64,000 bases of DNA from Roseihalotalea indica (lineage in GTDB: Bacteria > Bacteroidota > Bacteroidia > Cytophagales > Cyclobacteriaceae): positions 236,382-300,381 of the forward strand of contig NZ_JAINFL010000014.1 in NCBI RefSeq assembly GCF_022458895.1, given 5' to 3'. The position numbers and the translations under genes were made by a program. Position 1 is the first letter of the stretch; every line of letters starts with the position of its first letter. The notes beneath the pieces are model-generated. The model worked only from the letters and a program-made list of their open reading frames with translations. It did not search any database and was not told where the DNA came from. Of this stretch, positions 47,183 to 57,665 are shown piece after piece.

Positions 47183-47770
47183 ATGTCCGGTCAAGGTTAT
47201 CATGATGATGCGTTCCTGGTACACCTTCTTCAGCAAAGTGATGAACAGGCATTTGAGTTGTTATACAACCGGTACTGGGAGAAACTACTAACGATAGCTT
47301 ACCATCGTACCGGGTGCATGGAAACAGCCAAAGAATTAGTTCAGGATGTATTTGCCAATCTCTGGAAGAGGAGAGACTCCCTTCGGATTAAAACTACTTT
47401 TGCTGCTTATATTTTTACGGCCATGAGATACACTATTCTAGATCATATCCGCTCTCAGGCTGTACAGAAAAAATACATTGAAGCCATTAAACAAACCGCT
47501 TTAGAAACAGATAATTCTACCCTTAATTTTATTGCTTACCAGGAGCTAACCGGAGTGCTCGAGCAGGAAATCAGCAAGCTGCCTGAAAAATGCAGAATCA
47601 TATTCCGAATGAGTCGTATAGAGCATTATTCGACCAGAGAAATAGCGGAAAGGTTAGACATCTCTCCCAAAACTGTAGAAAACCAGCTTACGAAAGCTTT
47701 AAAAATAATCCGCACCAATTTAGAAGAATTTACGGTTCTTCTGGCATTGATTCTTACGGTGCCCTCCTGA
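47183..47770 (+). CDS. ECF sigma factor of the second Sus locus
   Basis: A 195-residue ECF sigma factor with region 2 (AFELLYNRYWEKLLTIAY, AKELVQDVFANLWKRR) and region 4 (LPEKCRIIFRMSRIEHYSTR, EIAERLDISPKTVENQL). It ends in a hydrophobic tail (TVLLALILTVPS), as does the other sigma in the window. FecR follows 125 bp later, then SusC. It should activate this locus when its FecR receives a signal from SusC. Confidence 0.94.
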   Translation: MSGQGYHDDAFLVHLLQQSDEQAFELLYNRYWEKLLTIAYHRTGCMETAKELVQDVFANLWKRRDSLRIKTTFAAYIFTAMRYTILDHIRSQAVQKKYIEAIKQTALETDNSTLNFIAYQELTGVLEQEISKLPEKCRIIFRMSRIEHYSTREIAERLDISPKTVENQLTKALKIIRTNLEEFTVLLALILTVPS

Positions 47771-47895
47771 TTTTTTGTAGCCAAAACAGTTGATTTTCAG
47801 GGCTTAAGAAAATCTGTTAATTTTTTTCATCCAAGGCATAGGGGTAACAGCTAAGTTGTACGGCTATATATGTAGATACAACAACCTGTTCCTAT

Positions 47896-48882
47896 ATGTC
47901 TCCAGAAGAATTAGACAAACTCATTCGGGATTATCTGGCTGGTAAGGACTCTCCGGCAGGGGAGAACCTATTCAACGCCTGGTATGAAAGTCATGATGAC
48001 AAAAATTCACCACTTGCCGGGCTCAGTCAGGAAGAGAAAGAAAAGGTCAAACAGGAAATCTTTGCTAAATTAAAACCATCCCGCCCGGTACAATCTCATA
48101 AAGCCACGAAACTATCGGTGCCAGCCAAATGGGGTTCGTCTCATAATTGGTACCGCCGGGCAGCGGTTTGGTCAGGATTACTCCTGCTTAGCGTGGCTAG
48201 CTTTTTTTACATCCGATACCAGCTCGAGACTACTGTCGTTCAGACTGCCTTTGGGGAGGTCAAAACCGTAACGCTGCCTGATGGCTCAGAAGTTACCCTA
48301 AATGCTAATTCAACTCTGCGCTATGCCACCGACTGGGACGAAACGCTTGATCGGCAAGTATGGCTGAATGGGGAAGGTTTTTTTTCCGTAGTACATACAA
48401 CCGATGACCGTAAATTTCAGGTGCATACATCGCACTTAAATGTAGAGGTGCTGGGTACTGAATTTAATGCCAGAAGCCGGGGGCAGAATGTTGAGGTGGT
48501 GTTACACTCAGGTAAAGTAAAGTTGGCCTTCAATCCTCAGGACTCAACAACCGAAGTAGTAATGAAGCCGGGAGAACTACTGGCTTATTCCGAATCAGAT
48601 CATCGTATTACCCGAAAAGTTGTTACCCCCCAGTATTATTCGGCCTGGCGGAACCATAAACTAATCCTGAACAACACATCGCTTGCCGAAATTGCGCGCG
48701 CGCTGGAAAATTATTACGGATATGAGGTCACTATTCAGGGTAAGCAGCTAAAGCAAAAGAAGCTCACGGCTACCGCCCAACTAAGCTTGCAGGAAAAAGA
48801 TGTCATTTTAACCGCAATTTCAGAAATATATGGTATTAAAGTAATCCAGGATGGCAACAAGATTTTATTTAAAAACCCATAA
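47896..48882 (+). CDS. FecR-family anti-sigma factor of the second Sus locus
   Basis: A 328-residue single-pass protein: cytoplasmic sigma-binding part (1-85), transmembrane helix (about 89-107), periplasmic FecR domain (GEVKTVTLPDGSEVTLNANS, EVLGTEFNARS, MKPGELLAYS), and C-terminal DUF4974 (about 255-328, TSLAEIARALENYYGYEVTI). It sits between sigma and SusC as in the first locus, but the two FecR proteins are clearly diverged, so each locus should be induced separately. Confidence 0.94.
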   Translation: MSPEELDKLIRDYLAGKDSPAGENLFNAWYESHDDKNSPLAGLSQEEKEKVKQEIFAKLKPSRPVQSHKATKLSVPAKWGSSHNWYRRAAVWSGLLLLSVASFFYIRYQLETTVVQTAFGEVKTVTLPDGSEVTLNANSTLRYATDWDETLDRQVWLNGEGFFSVVHTTDDRKFQVHTSHLNVEVLGTEFNARSRGQNVEVVLHSGKVKLAFNPQDSTTEVVMKPGELLAYSESDHRITRKVVTPQYYSAWRNHKLILNNTSLAEIARALENYYGYEVTIQGKQLKQKKLTATAQLSLQEKDVILTAISEIYGIKVIQDGNKILFKNP

Positions 48883-48966
48883 GAAAAATTCTGAAAGAAG
48901 GTGTTTAAAGTACCCTTCTGTCAGGATGTCCAAGTGATTAAATTTTCCAACCTAAAACTCCTAACT

Positions 48967-51900
48967 ATGAGAAATTTTTTACCAAGGTGCGCCCGATATT
49001 TGCTGGTAGCACTGATCTGCTATTACCAAACCGAAGCCCTGGCTCAAGAGCTAGCGGCCGTCATTGACAGCAACCCAGGGAAAGACAGAGGAAGCATACT
49101 ACGAGAGGATCAAAATCAGAGAATGCTCCGGCAAGTGCTGGAAGAAATAGGCAGCCGCTATCAGGTCAATTTTATGTTTGATCAAAAAGTGGTAGAGCAG
49201 AAGATTGTCAATAAAACAACGGCTGATTCTGAGAATCTTGACCAACTTTTACAGGACTTATTAGATCCGATGGGGCTGGCTTATAAAAAAATTGACGATA
49301 CCCACTACATTATCAGAGATGCGAAAAAAAACAGTCCTTCCATTCAAAAGATTGAAACTAAAAGCGCTGAAAAGAAAGCGCGAATAGTCAACCTTCCATC
49401 TTCATTTAACTTTCCGAATCAAAGGCTTCCACGGCAAATTACGATGGAAAAAGCCATTACAGGTCAGGTCACTGATGAGAACGATGAACCTTTGCCGGGA
49501 GTGAATGTGCTGGTGAAGAATACTGCCATCGGGACGGTAACGAACGTAGATGGAAATTACCGGCTCTCGGTACCGGACGATGCCGACACACTGATATTTT
49601 CTTCTGTAGGGTATTCTGCTACCGAGATTGCCATTGGCAGCCAGACGGTGATTGACGTACAGCTAGCAGTAGATATTCAGTCGCTTTCGGAAGTGATAGT
49701 AGTCGGATATGGCACGCAGGATAAAGCTACGCTCACCGGCTCAGTAGCCGCCATTAAAAGTCGAGATATTGTAACCACTAAAAATGAAAACGTGCAGAAC
49801 ATGCTAACCGGTAAGATTTCCGGGGTACGAGTTTCTCAGAGAACGGCCGAGCCAGGCGCGTTTAACAATAGTTTTGATATCCGCGGCATGGGAACCCCGC
49901 TCATCATCATTGACGGTATTCCCCGCACCAATGCTGATTTTCAACGATTAGATCCAAATAACATAGACAATATTTCGGTGTTGAAAGATGCCTCGGCGGC
50001 AATCTACGGCGTGCGGGCGGCCAATGGCGTGGTGCTGGTTACTACCAAAAAAGGGGCTAACAATCAGGTGGAGCTAAACTATTCCGGCTCGTATACCTGG
50101 CAGGTTCCATCCGGTTTACCGGCCACGGTCAATGCGCTGGAGTATATGACTCTTCGTAATGAGCAGGCCATGCACAACATCAACGGGGGCTCACCGATCT
50201 TTAACGAGCAGCAGTTTGAAGAATACCGAAACGGCACCATGCAGAGCACCGACTGGTACCCCCTGGTGTTTAGCAATTATGCACCCCAGACCATGCATAA
50301 TTTGAGCGCCACGGGCGGTAATGAAAAAACAACGTATTATGTTGGCCTGGGATATTTGTACCAGGAAGGTTTTTTCAAATCAAGCGATCTTAAGTACAAC
50401 AAATACAACATTCGCTCTAACGTAAGCACGCAGATCACGGATCAACTTAAACTGAACCTGAACTTAGGGCTGATCATGGACGAACAGGATCGGCCCTATC
50501 AGGATTCCTGGTGGATTATCCGGGGATTCTGGCGGCAGGGTGCCCACATACCCGCGTATGCTAACAACGATCCCACCAAGCCGTACCACGGGCTTATTGA
50601 GGGCGACAATCCCATTTCGTTTATGGACAAAGACATTGTAGGCTACCGGGAGTTTAACAAAAAATGGATACAAACCTCGGCCAGCTTGCAATATGATATT
50701 CCTGGCATAGATGGGTTATACCTGGAAGGTTTGTTCAGCTACGATTATAACGTGGAAGACAACAATATTTTTCAGCGGGAATACAAACAGTACCGCTACG
50801 ATGAAGCATCAGATACCTATTCTATCTTTACCCGTCAATCACCCAACCGAGTTCGAAGAGAAGCTTACTTCCGATACCAGACGCTGGGTCGGGCTTCTAT
50901 CAATTACCACGGTGATTTTAACCGGCATCAGGTCAATGGCATTTTGCTGGGAGAGGCGCAAAAACGGCAGAGCGATAACTTTTACAACCAGCGCGACTTG
51001 CTGCTTCAATTACCTTACCTGTTTGCCGGTATACCGGAAGGCCAGCTCGCCAGTATGAATGCTGACCCAAATTACGGCTTGTACGAAAATGCTAACCTGG
51101 CGCTTGCTGGCCGGGTCAACTATTCATACGATAGCCGGTATCTGGCTGAAGCTCTTTTCCGCTACGACGGATCATCTAAATTCGGCGAAGGTTCTCAGTG
51201 GGGTTTCTTCCCGGCTGCTTCGGTAGGGTGGCGTATTTCGGAAGAAGGGTTCATGAAAAATGCTGCTGGACTTTCGTTCATTGAGCAGTTAAAGTTGCGG
51301 GCGTCTTATGGTAAAACCGGAGATGATGGCGCATCAAGCTACCAGTTTATTTCAGGATATAACTACCCCACGGCTACTGATAGAAGGAATTTTACTGGCG
51401 GATATGTATTTGATGGTAACTTCAATGCCAGTGCCGATAATAAAGGTATCCCCAATCCTAATATTACCTGGTATACTGCCAAAACCTTAGATATTGGCGT
51501 CGACTTTATCGGTTGGAATGGCCTTTTTGGGATTACAGCAGATTATTTTAACAGACACCGCGAAGGGCTTCTAGCCACCCGCAGCGGAGGAATACCAACA
51601 ATAGTGGGCGCTGGACTTCCTGAAGAAAACCTGAATTCAGACCGCACCTATGGCTTTGATTTTGAGTTATCGCACCAGAATAACATCGGAAAGTTCTTCT
51701 ATAGCGCTCGAGGGCTATACTCCTTGGCTCGCGTTAAGCGGCTTTATGTAGAACGCGGCCCTATAGGGAGCTCATGGAATAACTGGAAAAACAATCAGAA
51801 CGATCGTTTACAGGGAGTGCATTCCGGGCGTCAGGGCATAGGGCAATTTCAGTCCTGGGAAGAGATCTGGTCAAGCCCGACATACATTGGCCGCGGGACT

Positions 51901-52491
51901 ATCATTGGCGACTATCAGTACGAAGACTGGAATGGCGATGGTGAGATCAATGATAATGATATCCATCCCATCCGCTATAACCAAGACCCCTGGATGAACT
52001 TCAGTTTGATTTTTGATGCCTCCTATCGAGGATTTGATTTGAATCTACTTTTGCAGGGTTCGGCCATGAGCTCTCTCATTTATGGCGAGCAACTTCGTGA
52101 ACCCATGTGGGGAAGTGGCAATTCAGGTGCAATGGTGCAGTTTATGGATCGCTGGCACCCGGTCGACCCCAATGCTGACCCTTACGACCCGGCAACCGAA
52201 TGGGTGTCCGGTCATTATGCTTATACCGGAACTCTACCGGATGTAAACTCCACTTTCAATACCGAAGACGGAGCTTATTTAAGACTAAAGAGTATAGAAC
52301 TCGGCTACACCCTCCCATCAGCACTTCTTGAGCGGATTGGCATTACCAATTTTCGTATTTATGCCAATACCTATAACCTATTCACGATTACTAAGGTCAA
52401 CTACGTAGACCCTGAGCACCCGAATGATACTTATGGATATTTGTATCCTTTGAACAAGAGTGTGACTGCCGGAGTAAATATTAATTTCTAA
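48967..52491 (+). CDS. SusC/RagA TonB-dependent transporter with STN domain, second locus
   Basis: I choose the ATG at 48967 (1174 residues) because it begins a normal signal peptide ending EALAQ; the frame can be extended to a GTG at 48901 but that adds a non-signal stretch. Domains: STN (about 54-116), linker, carboxypeptidase-regulatory-like (about 164-240, GQVTDENDEPLPGVNVLVKN), plug (VGYGTQDKATLTGSVA, DASAAIYGVRAANGVV) and the barrel ending in aromatic residues. The ordinary DASATAIYGSR turn is shortened to DASAAIYGVR. It should import its glycan with the SusD gene 11 bp downstream. Confidence 0.95.
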   Translation: MRNFLPRCARYLLVALICYYQTEALAQELAAVIDSNPGKDRGSILREDQNQRMLRQVLEEIGSRYQVNFMFDQKVVEQKIVNKTTADSENLDQLLQDLLDPMGLAYKKIDDTHYIIRDAKKNSPSIQKIETKSAEKKARIVNLPSSFNFPNQRLPRQITMEKAITGQVTDENDEPLPGVNVLVKNTAIGTVTNVDGNYRLSVPDDADTLIFSSVGYSATEIAIGSQTVIDVQLAVDIQSLSEVIVVGYGTQDKATLTGSVAAIKSRDIVTTKNENVQNMLTGKISGVRVSQRTAEPGAFNNSFDIRGMGTPLIIIDGIPRTNADFQRLDPNNIDNISVLKDASAAIYGVRAANGVVLVTTKKGANNQVELNYSGSYTWQVPSGLPATVNALEYMTLRNEQAMHNINGGSPIFNEQQFEEYRNGTMQSTDWYPLVFSNYAPQTMHNLSATGGNEKTTYYVGLGYLYQEGFFKSSDLKYNKYNIRSNVSTQITDQLKLNLNLGLIMDEQDRPYQDSWWIIRGFWRQGAHIPAYANNDPTKPYHGLIEGDNPISFMDKDIVGYREFNKKWIQTSASLQYDIPGIDGLYLEGLFSYDYNVEDNNIFQREYKQYRYDEASDTYSIFTRQSPNRVRREAYFRYQTLGRASINYHGDFNRHQVNGILLGEAQKRQSDNFYNQRDLLLQLPYLFAGIPEGQLASMNADPNYGLYENANLALAGRVNYSYDSRYLAEALFRYDGSSKFGEGSQWGFFPAASVGWRISEEGFMKNAAGLSFIEQLKLRASYGKTGDDGASSYQFISGYNYPTATDRRNFTGGYVFDGNFNASADNKGIPNPNITWYTAKTLDIGVDFIGWNGLFGITADYFNRHREGLLATRSGGIPTIVGAGLPEENLNSDRTYGFDFELSHQNNIGKFFYSARGLYSLARVKRLYVERGPIGSSWNNWKNNQNDRLQGVHSGRQGIGQFQSWEEIWSSPTYIGRGTIIGDYQYEDWNGDGEINDNDIHPIRYNQDPWMNFSLIFDASYRGFDLNLLLQGSAMSSLIYGEQLREPMWGSGNSGAMVQFMDRWHPVDPNADPYDPATEWVSGHYAYTGTLPDVNSTFNTEDGAYLRLKSIELGYTLPSALLERIGITNFRIYANTYNLFTITKVNYVDPEHPNDTYGYLYPLNKSVTAGVNINF

Positions 52492-52502
52492 TACGAGATA
52501 CC

Positions 52503-54554
52503 ATGAAATCAAAATATATATTCATCGTGATATTGACCTTGGGTAGTCTGGTGACTTCCTGTAAAGACTACCTGGATATACCACCAACCAACGTTGTGCG
52601 AGACGAGGATCTATTTACCGATGCATCTACCATGTCGGTTTATATGTCTCGGATATACAGCCAGATGCCTTTTGAAGATTTTAAGTATTCTCCGGCTCGT
52701 CAATTCTTTGACGACTGGCTCGTAACCCCCGGTGCCAACTCCGGCGAGTCTCTCGGTCGCGATGCCGGTACTGCCATGACCTCTGAGGGCTGGGCCCGCA
52801 ATGGCGCTTACTGGAGCCGCGCTTTTAATTTACTACGCGATGCCAACCGTCTGCTGGAAACCCTGCCCGAATATGAGGCCAACTTTAGCGAGGCGGAGTA
52901 CAATCATTTTATCGGGGAAGGTTACTTTGCCCGGGCGATGGTGTATTATGCTTTAGCGAAGCGTTACGGCGGGGTTCCCCTGGTGACATCCGTACTGAAT
53001 TACCCGGAAACCCCGGTCGATGAACTTGAGATTCCCCGATCAACCGAGGAAGAAACCTGGGACCAGGTGCTGGCTGATTTCGATATGGCCATTGCTAACT
53101 TATCCGACGATAGCCCAATGCGGGGCTATGCCAATAAGTATGTGGCGTTGAGCTTTAAATCCGAAGCCATGCTATTTGCCGGAACAGTGGCAAAATATAA
53201 TAGACTTACTGGCTTTGGCGCAAAAACGGGTGTGCGGGTCATCGGTTTCGAGTCGGGGCCAACGGCTTCGGTTAAGTATTTAAAGGAAGCCTATAACGCT
53301 GCCCGCGAAGTGATGATGTCCGGACGCTATTCTTTGTACCTGGCACGATGGGCCCCTGATGATAAAGATGCCCAGTACCAGAATATGGTGGATATGTTCT
53401 TCGATATTGAAAGTCCTGAAAATATCTACATCAAAGAGTATCAGTTTCCGGACCTGACCCACGGCTACGATGCCTACAATATTCCCCGGCAAATGATGGG
53501 CGGTAACGGTTACTCCGCCGGTAATGCTCCTACGCTCGACTTTGTGGAGCTGTTTGACGGTTTCGAGAAAAATCCCGACGGCACTATTAAAGTATTTGAC
53601 GATCAGGGCAATTATTTGCTGTTTGATAACGTGACCGACATATTTGCCAATGCCGAACCCCGCCTTCGGGCCAATGTGATCTTACCCGGTGCAGAATTTA
53701 AGGGCGAAGTAATGGAAATCCGTCGGGGTATCTTTACTGGAGATGCTTCTAATGGCATAGATCCGCTGAGAGTCGTTAATGGTGGTTCCCCAGATTATTC
53801 GATTTCGGGCCCTAATAAGTACAACCAGGTTGATGCTTACAACGCTGCCGGAGAATTTGATGAAAAAGAACTGTACTTATCTCAAAATGGCACTACGCAC
53901 GAAACGGTCGAACTGCCCGATGGCACCGTGATGAACGCTGGTGGCAAAAACGGCCCTTTCACGGCCGATGGTACCGCTGCCATGACCGGGTTTATCGTTC
54001 GCAAGTGGTTAGACCCTGATTTGCCTCAAAGCCTGGTATTGGAAGCGCGCTCTGAGCAGCATTTCATTTTGATGCGCTACGCCGAAATACTATTGAATGC
54101 GGCCGAAGCTGGGGCTGAGCTGTTACTGGCCGGCGAGAGCGTGGAAAGTGGTGATAATCTTCAACAGGTTGCCTACGATGCGATCCAGGCGATTCGAGAA
54201 AGAGCGGGGGCTGACCCTTTAACCAACATGTCCGAAATTTCAGGCGAAGCTGGACTGGAGGTTATTCGCAAAGAGCGTAAGAAAGAACTGGGGTTTGAGC
54301 ATAAAACACTCTGGGACATCCGGCGGTGGCGCACTCAGCACTCCGAAATGCTAAATGGTTATACTCAGGCTGATGGTGCTTATTACCGAGGACTATACCC
54401 CTTCTATTCATCAGAAACCGGTAAGTATTTCTTTGATGCTGGGCTGGATGAAGACCGACGCGTTTTCCGATTTACGGAACAGGATTACTACCTGGCAATA
54501 CCCGGCGATGAAGTGTCTAAGAGTCCTGTGATTGACCAGCAGCCTGGTCGTTAA
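52503..54554 (+). CDS. SusD/RagB family lipoprotein, second locus
   Basis: A 683-residue SusD protein with a lipobox VTSC (Cys20), CKDYLDIPPTNVVRDEDLF at the N terminus, TPR-like helices (EGYFARAMVYYALAKRYGGVP), and the RagB C-terminal motifs (LMRYAEILLNAAEAGAE, IRKERKKELGFEHKTLWDIRRW). It is larger than the SusD of the first locus (500 residues), through inserts between about 240 and 480. Such large SusD proteins go with the DUF3823 family, and that gene follows 21 bp later. Confidence 0.95.
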   Translation: MKSKYIFIVILTLGSLVTSCKDYLDIPPTNVVRDEDLFTDASTMSVYMSRIYSQMPFEDFKYSPARQFFDDWLVTPGANSGESLGRDAGTAMTSEGWARNGAYWSRAFNLLRDANRLLETLPEYEANFSEAEYNHFIGEGYFARAMVYYALAKRYGGVPLVTSVLNYPETPVDELEIPRSTEEETWDQVLADFDMAIANLSDDSPMRGYANKYVALSFKSEAMLFAGTVAKYNRLTGFGAKTGVRVIGFESGPTASVKYLKEAYNAAREVMMSGRYSLYLARWAPDDKDAQYQNMVDMFFDIESPENIYIKEYQFPDLTHGYDAYNIPRQMMGGNGYSAGNAPTLDFVELFDGFEKNPDGTIKVFDDQGNYLLFDNVTDIFANAEPRLRANVILPGAEFKGEVMEIRRGIFTGDASNGIDPLRVVNGGSPDYSISGPNKYNQVDAYNAAGEFDEKELYLSQNGTTHETVELPDGTVMNAGGKNGPFTADGTAAMTGFIVRKWLDPDLPQSLVLEARSEQHFILMRYAEILLNAAEAGAELLLAGESVESGDNLQQVAYDAIQAIRERAGADPLTNMSEISGEAGLEVIRKERKKELGFEHKTLWDIRRWRTQHSEMLNGYTQADGAYYRGLYPFYSSETGKYFFDAGLDEDRRVFRFTEQDYYLAIPGDEVSKSPVIDQQPGR

Positions 54555-54575
54555 CCTAACTTAAAAACAACAACG

Positions 54576-55385
54576 ATGAAGAATATATTTAATATTATTT
54601 TATGCTGCCTAACCATCGTTTCGTTCAGTGCCTGCGAAATTGATAACTACGAAGGGCCCGAGGAAACCCTCAGAGGAAGGATTGTAGACGCTGAAACGGG
54701 TGACCCTGTTTTGACTGATCAGGGAGCTGAAGGAACACGCATTAGGTTACGTGAACTTAGCTGGACCGAAACCGAAGTGCCAGATAACTTTGATTTCTAT
54801 TGTATGCAAGATGGGATGTTTCAGAACACCAAAGTCTTCAAAGGGTTTTACAATATTCAGGCTGACGGTGCTTTCATCCCGCTGATCCGGCTTAACAGTG
54901 CCGGGGATACCATTGCTGACGAATCGATGTACACGACCATCGAAGGTATTACCGAAGTCGAGTTTAGAGTGCAACCATTTCTAAAAGTCGAGTGGATCGG
55001 CGAGCCCACGGTCAGCAATGGCCAGGTGACGGCCACCGTACGCGTAACCCGGGCAGTAAGTCCCGCTGATTTTAAGGCCAAGATCGAACCGATGGGCAAT
55101 TACAGTGATGACATGCTGAATGTAACGGATGTGCGTCTGTTTGTAAGCCAGGTGCCTTTTGTGGGTTACCGCGATTGGGACAACCGGTACACAACTGAGA
55201 TCAACTACAGTGGCGACTCTTTTGAAGCTCTTTTGGGGCAGCCGATTACGATTACCACCAATGGTCAGATTCCCGCTGGCAGAACGGTTTTTATCCGGGC
55301 TGCGGCTCGAATAAATTATGCCACGGAGAATATCAGACGCCACAATTATAATGAGGCTCTGAGAGTGGATATTTCTCCCAACTAA
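54576..55385 (+). CDS. DUF3823 lipoprotein, SusD partner
   Basis: A 269-residue lipoprotein (lipobox FSAC, Cys20) followed by two beta-sandwich domains. The first has the DUF3823 signature (ETLRGRIVDAETGDPVLTDQ, KVFKGFYNIQADGAF), the second is immunoglobulin-like (VTATVRVTRAVSPADFKAKI). These proteins are found beside large SusC/SusD pairs and probably act as surface glycan-binding accessories; this is based on context. A hairpin follows its stop codon. Confidence 0.9.
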   Translation: MKNIFNIILCCLTIVSFSACEIDNYEGPEETLRGRIVDAETGDPVLTDQGAEGTRIRLRELSWTETEVPDNFDFYCMQDGMFQNTKVFKGFYNIQADGAFIPLIRLNSAGDTIADESMYTTIEGITEVEFRVQPFLKVEWIGEPTVSNGQVTATVRVTRAVSPADFKAKIEPMGNYSDDMLNVTDVRLFVSQVPFVGYRDWDNRYTTEINYSGDSFEALLGQPITITTNGQIPAGRTVFIRAAARINYATENIRRHNYNEALRVDISPN

Positions 55386-55402
55386 ATCATTTGTAAGCTT
55401 GG

Positions 55403-55444
55403 GAAAGGAAGCCATCTCTTAAAATAATAAGATGACTTCCTTTC
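55403..55444 (+). terminator. Hairpin after the DUF3823 gene, possible attenuating terminator
   Basis: GAAAGGAAG (55403-55411) pairs exactly with CTTCCTTTC (55436-55444), and the stem continues by six more positions with one mismatch. It is followed by only a short T-rich stretch. Placed inside a same-strand gene series, it may reduce expression of the next gene relative to SusCD. Confidence 0.55.
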
Positions 55445-55460
55445 TATAAAACAACCAACC

Positions 55461-57665
55461 ATGTGTAGAAAACAACTCATCAGCCTTTCTCTAACAGTAT
55501 GTCTGGTAATGGTCACTGCCATGAGCAGCCATGCCCAGCAGACGAAGCAGCGAGAGAAAACAGCTTTTCAAACGTCTAACCCCTGGAAACCGGTGACGGA
55601 TGTGAGAGCGGATGTTGCCATCGTATACAGTGTGAAAGACCATCATGGCAACGGAGGTACATCTTTTGAACAACGCGTACAATCATGGCGTGACCGAGGC
55701 TATACCACTCATTTCATGACGGGCATTGCCTGGGGCGAATACCAGGATTATTTCACCGGAAAGTGGGATGGCAAGTGGCATCTGGACGAAGGGCAGGTAA
55801 CCCAGAAAGGCGATACTATTTGGCACGGCCGCATGGTCCCCTACATTGTTCCGTCCGAAAACTTCCTTAAGTACATGAAGGAAACCCAGATCAAGCGGGT
55901 CATTGATGCCGGGATTGACGCTATCTACCTGGAAGAACCCGAATTCTGGGCACGGGGCGGGTATAGCGAAGCCTTCAAACGGGAATGGAAAGACTACTAC
56001 GGCTTCGACTGGCGTCCTCAGCACGAATCGCCCGAAAACACTTATCTGTCTAACAAACTAAAATATCATTTGTATTACCGGGCATTGGAAGAATGCTTTC
56101 GGTATGCCAAAGAGTATGGGAAAAGCAAGGGAATGGATGTGCGTTGCTATGTGCCGACCCACTCGCTGGTTAATTATTCTCAGTGGCAGATTGTGAGCCC
56201 GGAAGCCAGCCTGGCCTCTCTTCCGACCATGGACGGCTACATTGCCCAGGTATGGACGGGCACCTCCCGCGAACCCAATTATTTTGATGGAAAGGCCAAA
56301 GAACGGGTATTTGAAACCGCTTATCTGGAGTATGGCTCAATGGAATCTATGACCGCACCGACAGGCAGGAAAATGTATTTTTTGACCGACCCTATAGAAG
56401 ACCGCGCTAAAGACTGGGCCGATTACAAAAAGAACTACCAGGCTACGTTCACCGCTAAATTACTGTACCCGAACATTGCCAACTATGAAGTGATGCCCTG
56501 GCCCGACCGCATCTACGAAGGTCTGTACAAGGTCAGTGCTAATAGCGATGAAAAAGCAAGAATTCCCCGGTTCTACTCTACCCAAATGCAGGTCATGATT
56601 AACGCGCTGAACTTCATGCCAGAGTCAGACATTAAGCTGACCGGTTCGCCTGGCATCAGCGTGATGATGTCTAATTCGTTGATGTTTCAGCGTTTTCCGA
56701 CCCACCAGGGATACGAAGACCCGCAGCTATCCAATTTTTACGGACAGGCGTTGCCCTTTCTCAAGCGAGGCGTCCCCGTAAAAACCATGCACCTGGAAAA
56801 TACCTCCTATGCTGATACCTGGAAAGACACCAAGGTGCTGATCATGTCGTATTCCAACATGAAACCTATGTCGCCCGACAGTCATAAATTCATTTCGGAG
56901 TGGATAAAAGACGGAGGCGTTCTGGTGTATTGCGGCCGGGATATTGATCCGTTTCAGAGTGTACAGGAATGGTGGAATACCGATGGCAATCAGTATAAAG
57001 CAGCTTCTGAGCATCTGTTTGAGATGATGGACATAGAAGCTTCCGCCGATGAAAATGAAGAACATCGGTACGGAAAAGGGACTGTTTATATCATCCGGCA
57101 AGACCCCAAGGAGTTTATCTTAGAGGCCAATAACGATGATGATTTTGTCAACACGGTAAAACAACTTTATGAAGAAACCGCTAAGGCTGGCTCACTGGAT
57201 TTTAAAAATAACTTCTACCTGGAGCGTGGTCCTTACGATCTAGTTTCCGTACTGGATGAAAGCGTGAGCGATGAGCCTTACGTGCTCGAAGGCCGACTGG
57301 TTGATCTGTTTGATCCCAAACTGCCTATCCTGAAAGAGAAAACCGTACAGCCCGGCGAGCAAGCTTTTGTGTATAATGTTGACCGGGTGCCCGACCAGCA
57401 AAAGCCTCAGGTGCTGGCTTCAGCCTCTCGGGTATATGACGAAAAAGTTGCCAATGACAGTTATTCCTTCGTTGCCAAAAGCCCGTTGAATACCACCAAC
57501 GTGATGCGGGTGCTTCTGCCGAAAGAACCCACCGAATATACCGTGTGCGACCATACCGGAGCCGAAATAAAAGATGCATCTTGGGAATGGGACGAAGCAA
57601 GCAAAACCGGACTGGTAACGTTTGAGAATAATCCCGAAGGGGTAAAAGTGGCTTTGGAATGGTAA
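55461..57665 (+). CDS. Secreted TIM-barrel protein with GATase-like domain, candidate unclassified glycoside hydrolase
   Basis: A 734-residue protein with a signal peptide ending SSHAQQ. The first 360 residues look like a clan GH-A-type barrel: carboxylates are concentrated in I-Y-L-E158-E159-P-E161-F-W after a beta strand and in N-Y-E343-V-M-P-W-P-D, both placed like catalytic acids. Residues about 395-500 resemble the GATase-like trimerisation domain of GH42 beta-galactosidases (KVLIMSYSNMKPMSPDSHKF, WIKDGGVLVYCG). The remainder is beta-rich. I do not recognise a defined CAZy family. It is the only enzyme-like gene of the second Sus locus, so it is the best candidate for cleaving the imported glycan. 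Confidence 0.6.
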   Translation: MCRKQLISLSLTVCLVMVTAMSSHAQQTKQREKTAFQTSNPWKPVTDVRADVAIVYSVKDHHGNGGTSFEQRVQSWRDRGYTTHFMTGIAWGEYQDYFTGKWDGKWHLDEGQVTQKGDTIWHGRMVPYIVPSENFLKYMKETQIKRVIDAGIDAIYLEEPEFWARGGYSEAFKREWKDYYGFDWRPQHESPENTYLSNKLKYHLYYRALEECFRYAKEYGKSKGMDVRCYVPTHSLVNYSQWQIVSPEASLASLPTMDGYIAQVWTGTSREPNYFDGKAKERVFETAYLEYGSMESMTAPTGRKMYFLTDPIEDRAKDWADYKKNYQATFTAKLLYPNIANYEVMPWPDRIYEGLYKVSANSDEKARIPRFYSTQMQVMINALNFMPESDIKLTGSPGISVMMSNSLMFQRFPTHQGYEDPQLSNFYGQALPFLKRGVPVKTMHLENTSYADTWKDTKVLIMSYSNMKPMSPDSHKFISEWIKDGGVLVYCGRDIDPFQSVQEWWNTDGNQYKAASEHLFEMMDIEASADENEEHRYGKGTVYIIRQDPKEFILEANNDDDFVNTVKQLYEETAKAGSLDFKNNFYLERGPYDLVSVLDESVSDEPYVLEGRLVDLFDPKLPILKEKTVQPGEQAFVYNVDRVPDQQKPQVLASASRVYDEKVANDSYSFVAKSPLNTTNVMRVLLPKEPTEYTVCDHTGAEIKDASWEWDEASKTGLVTFENNPEGVKVALEW

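Noticed and set aside
54981..55415. 144-codon minus-strand frame over the DUF3823 gene
   Set aside because: It overlaps a supported lipoprotein gene completely and crosses the hairpin after it.
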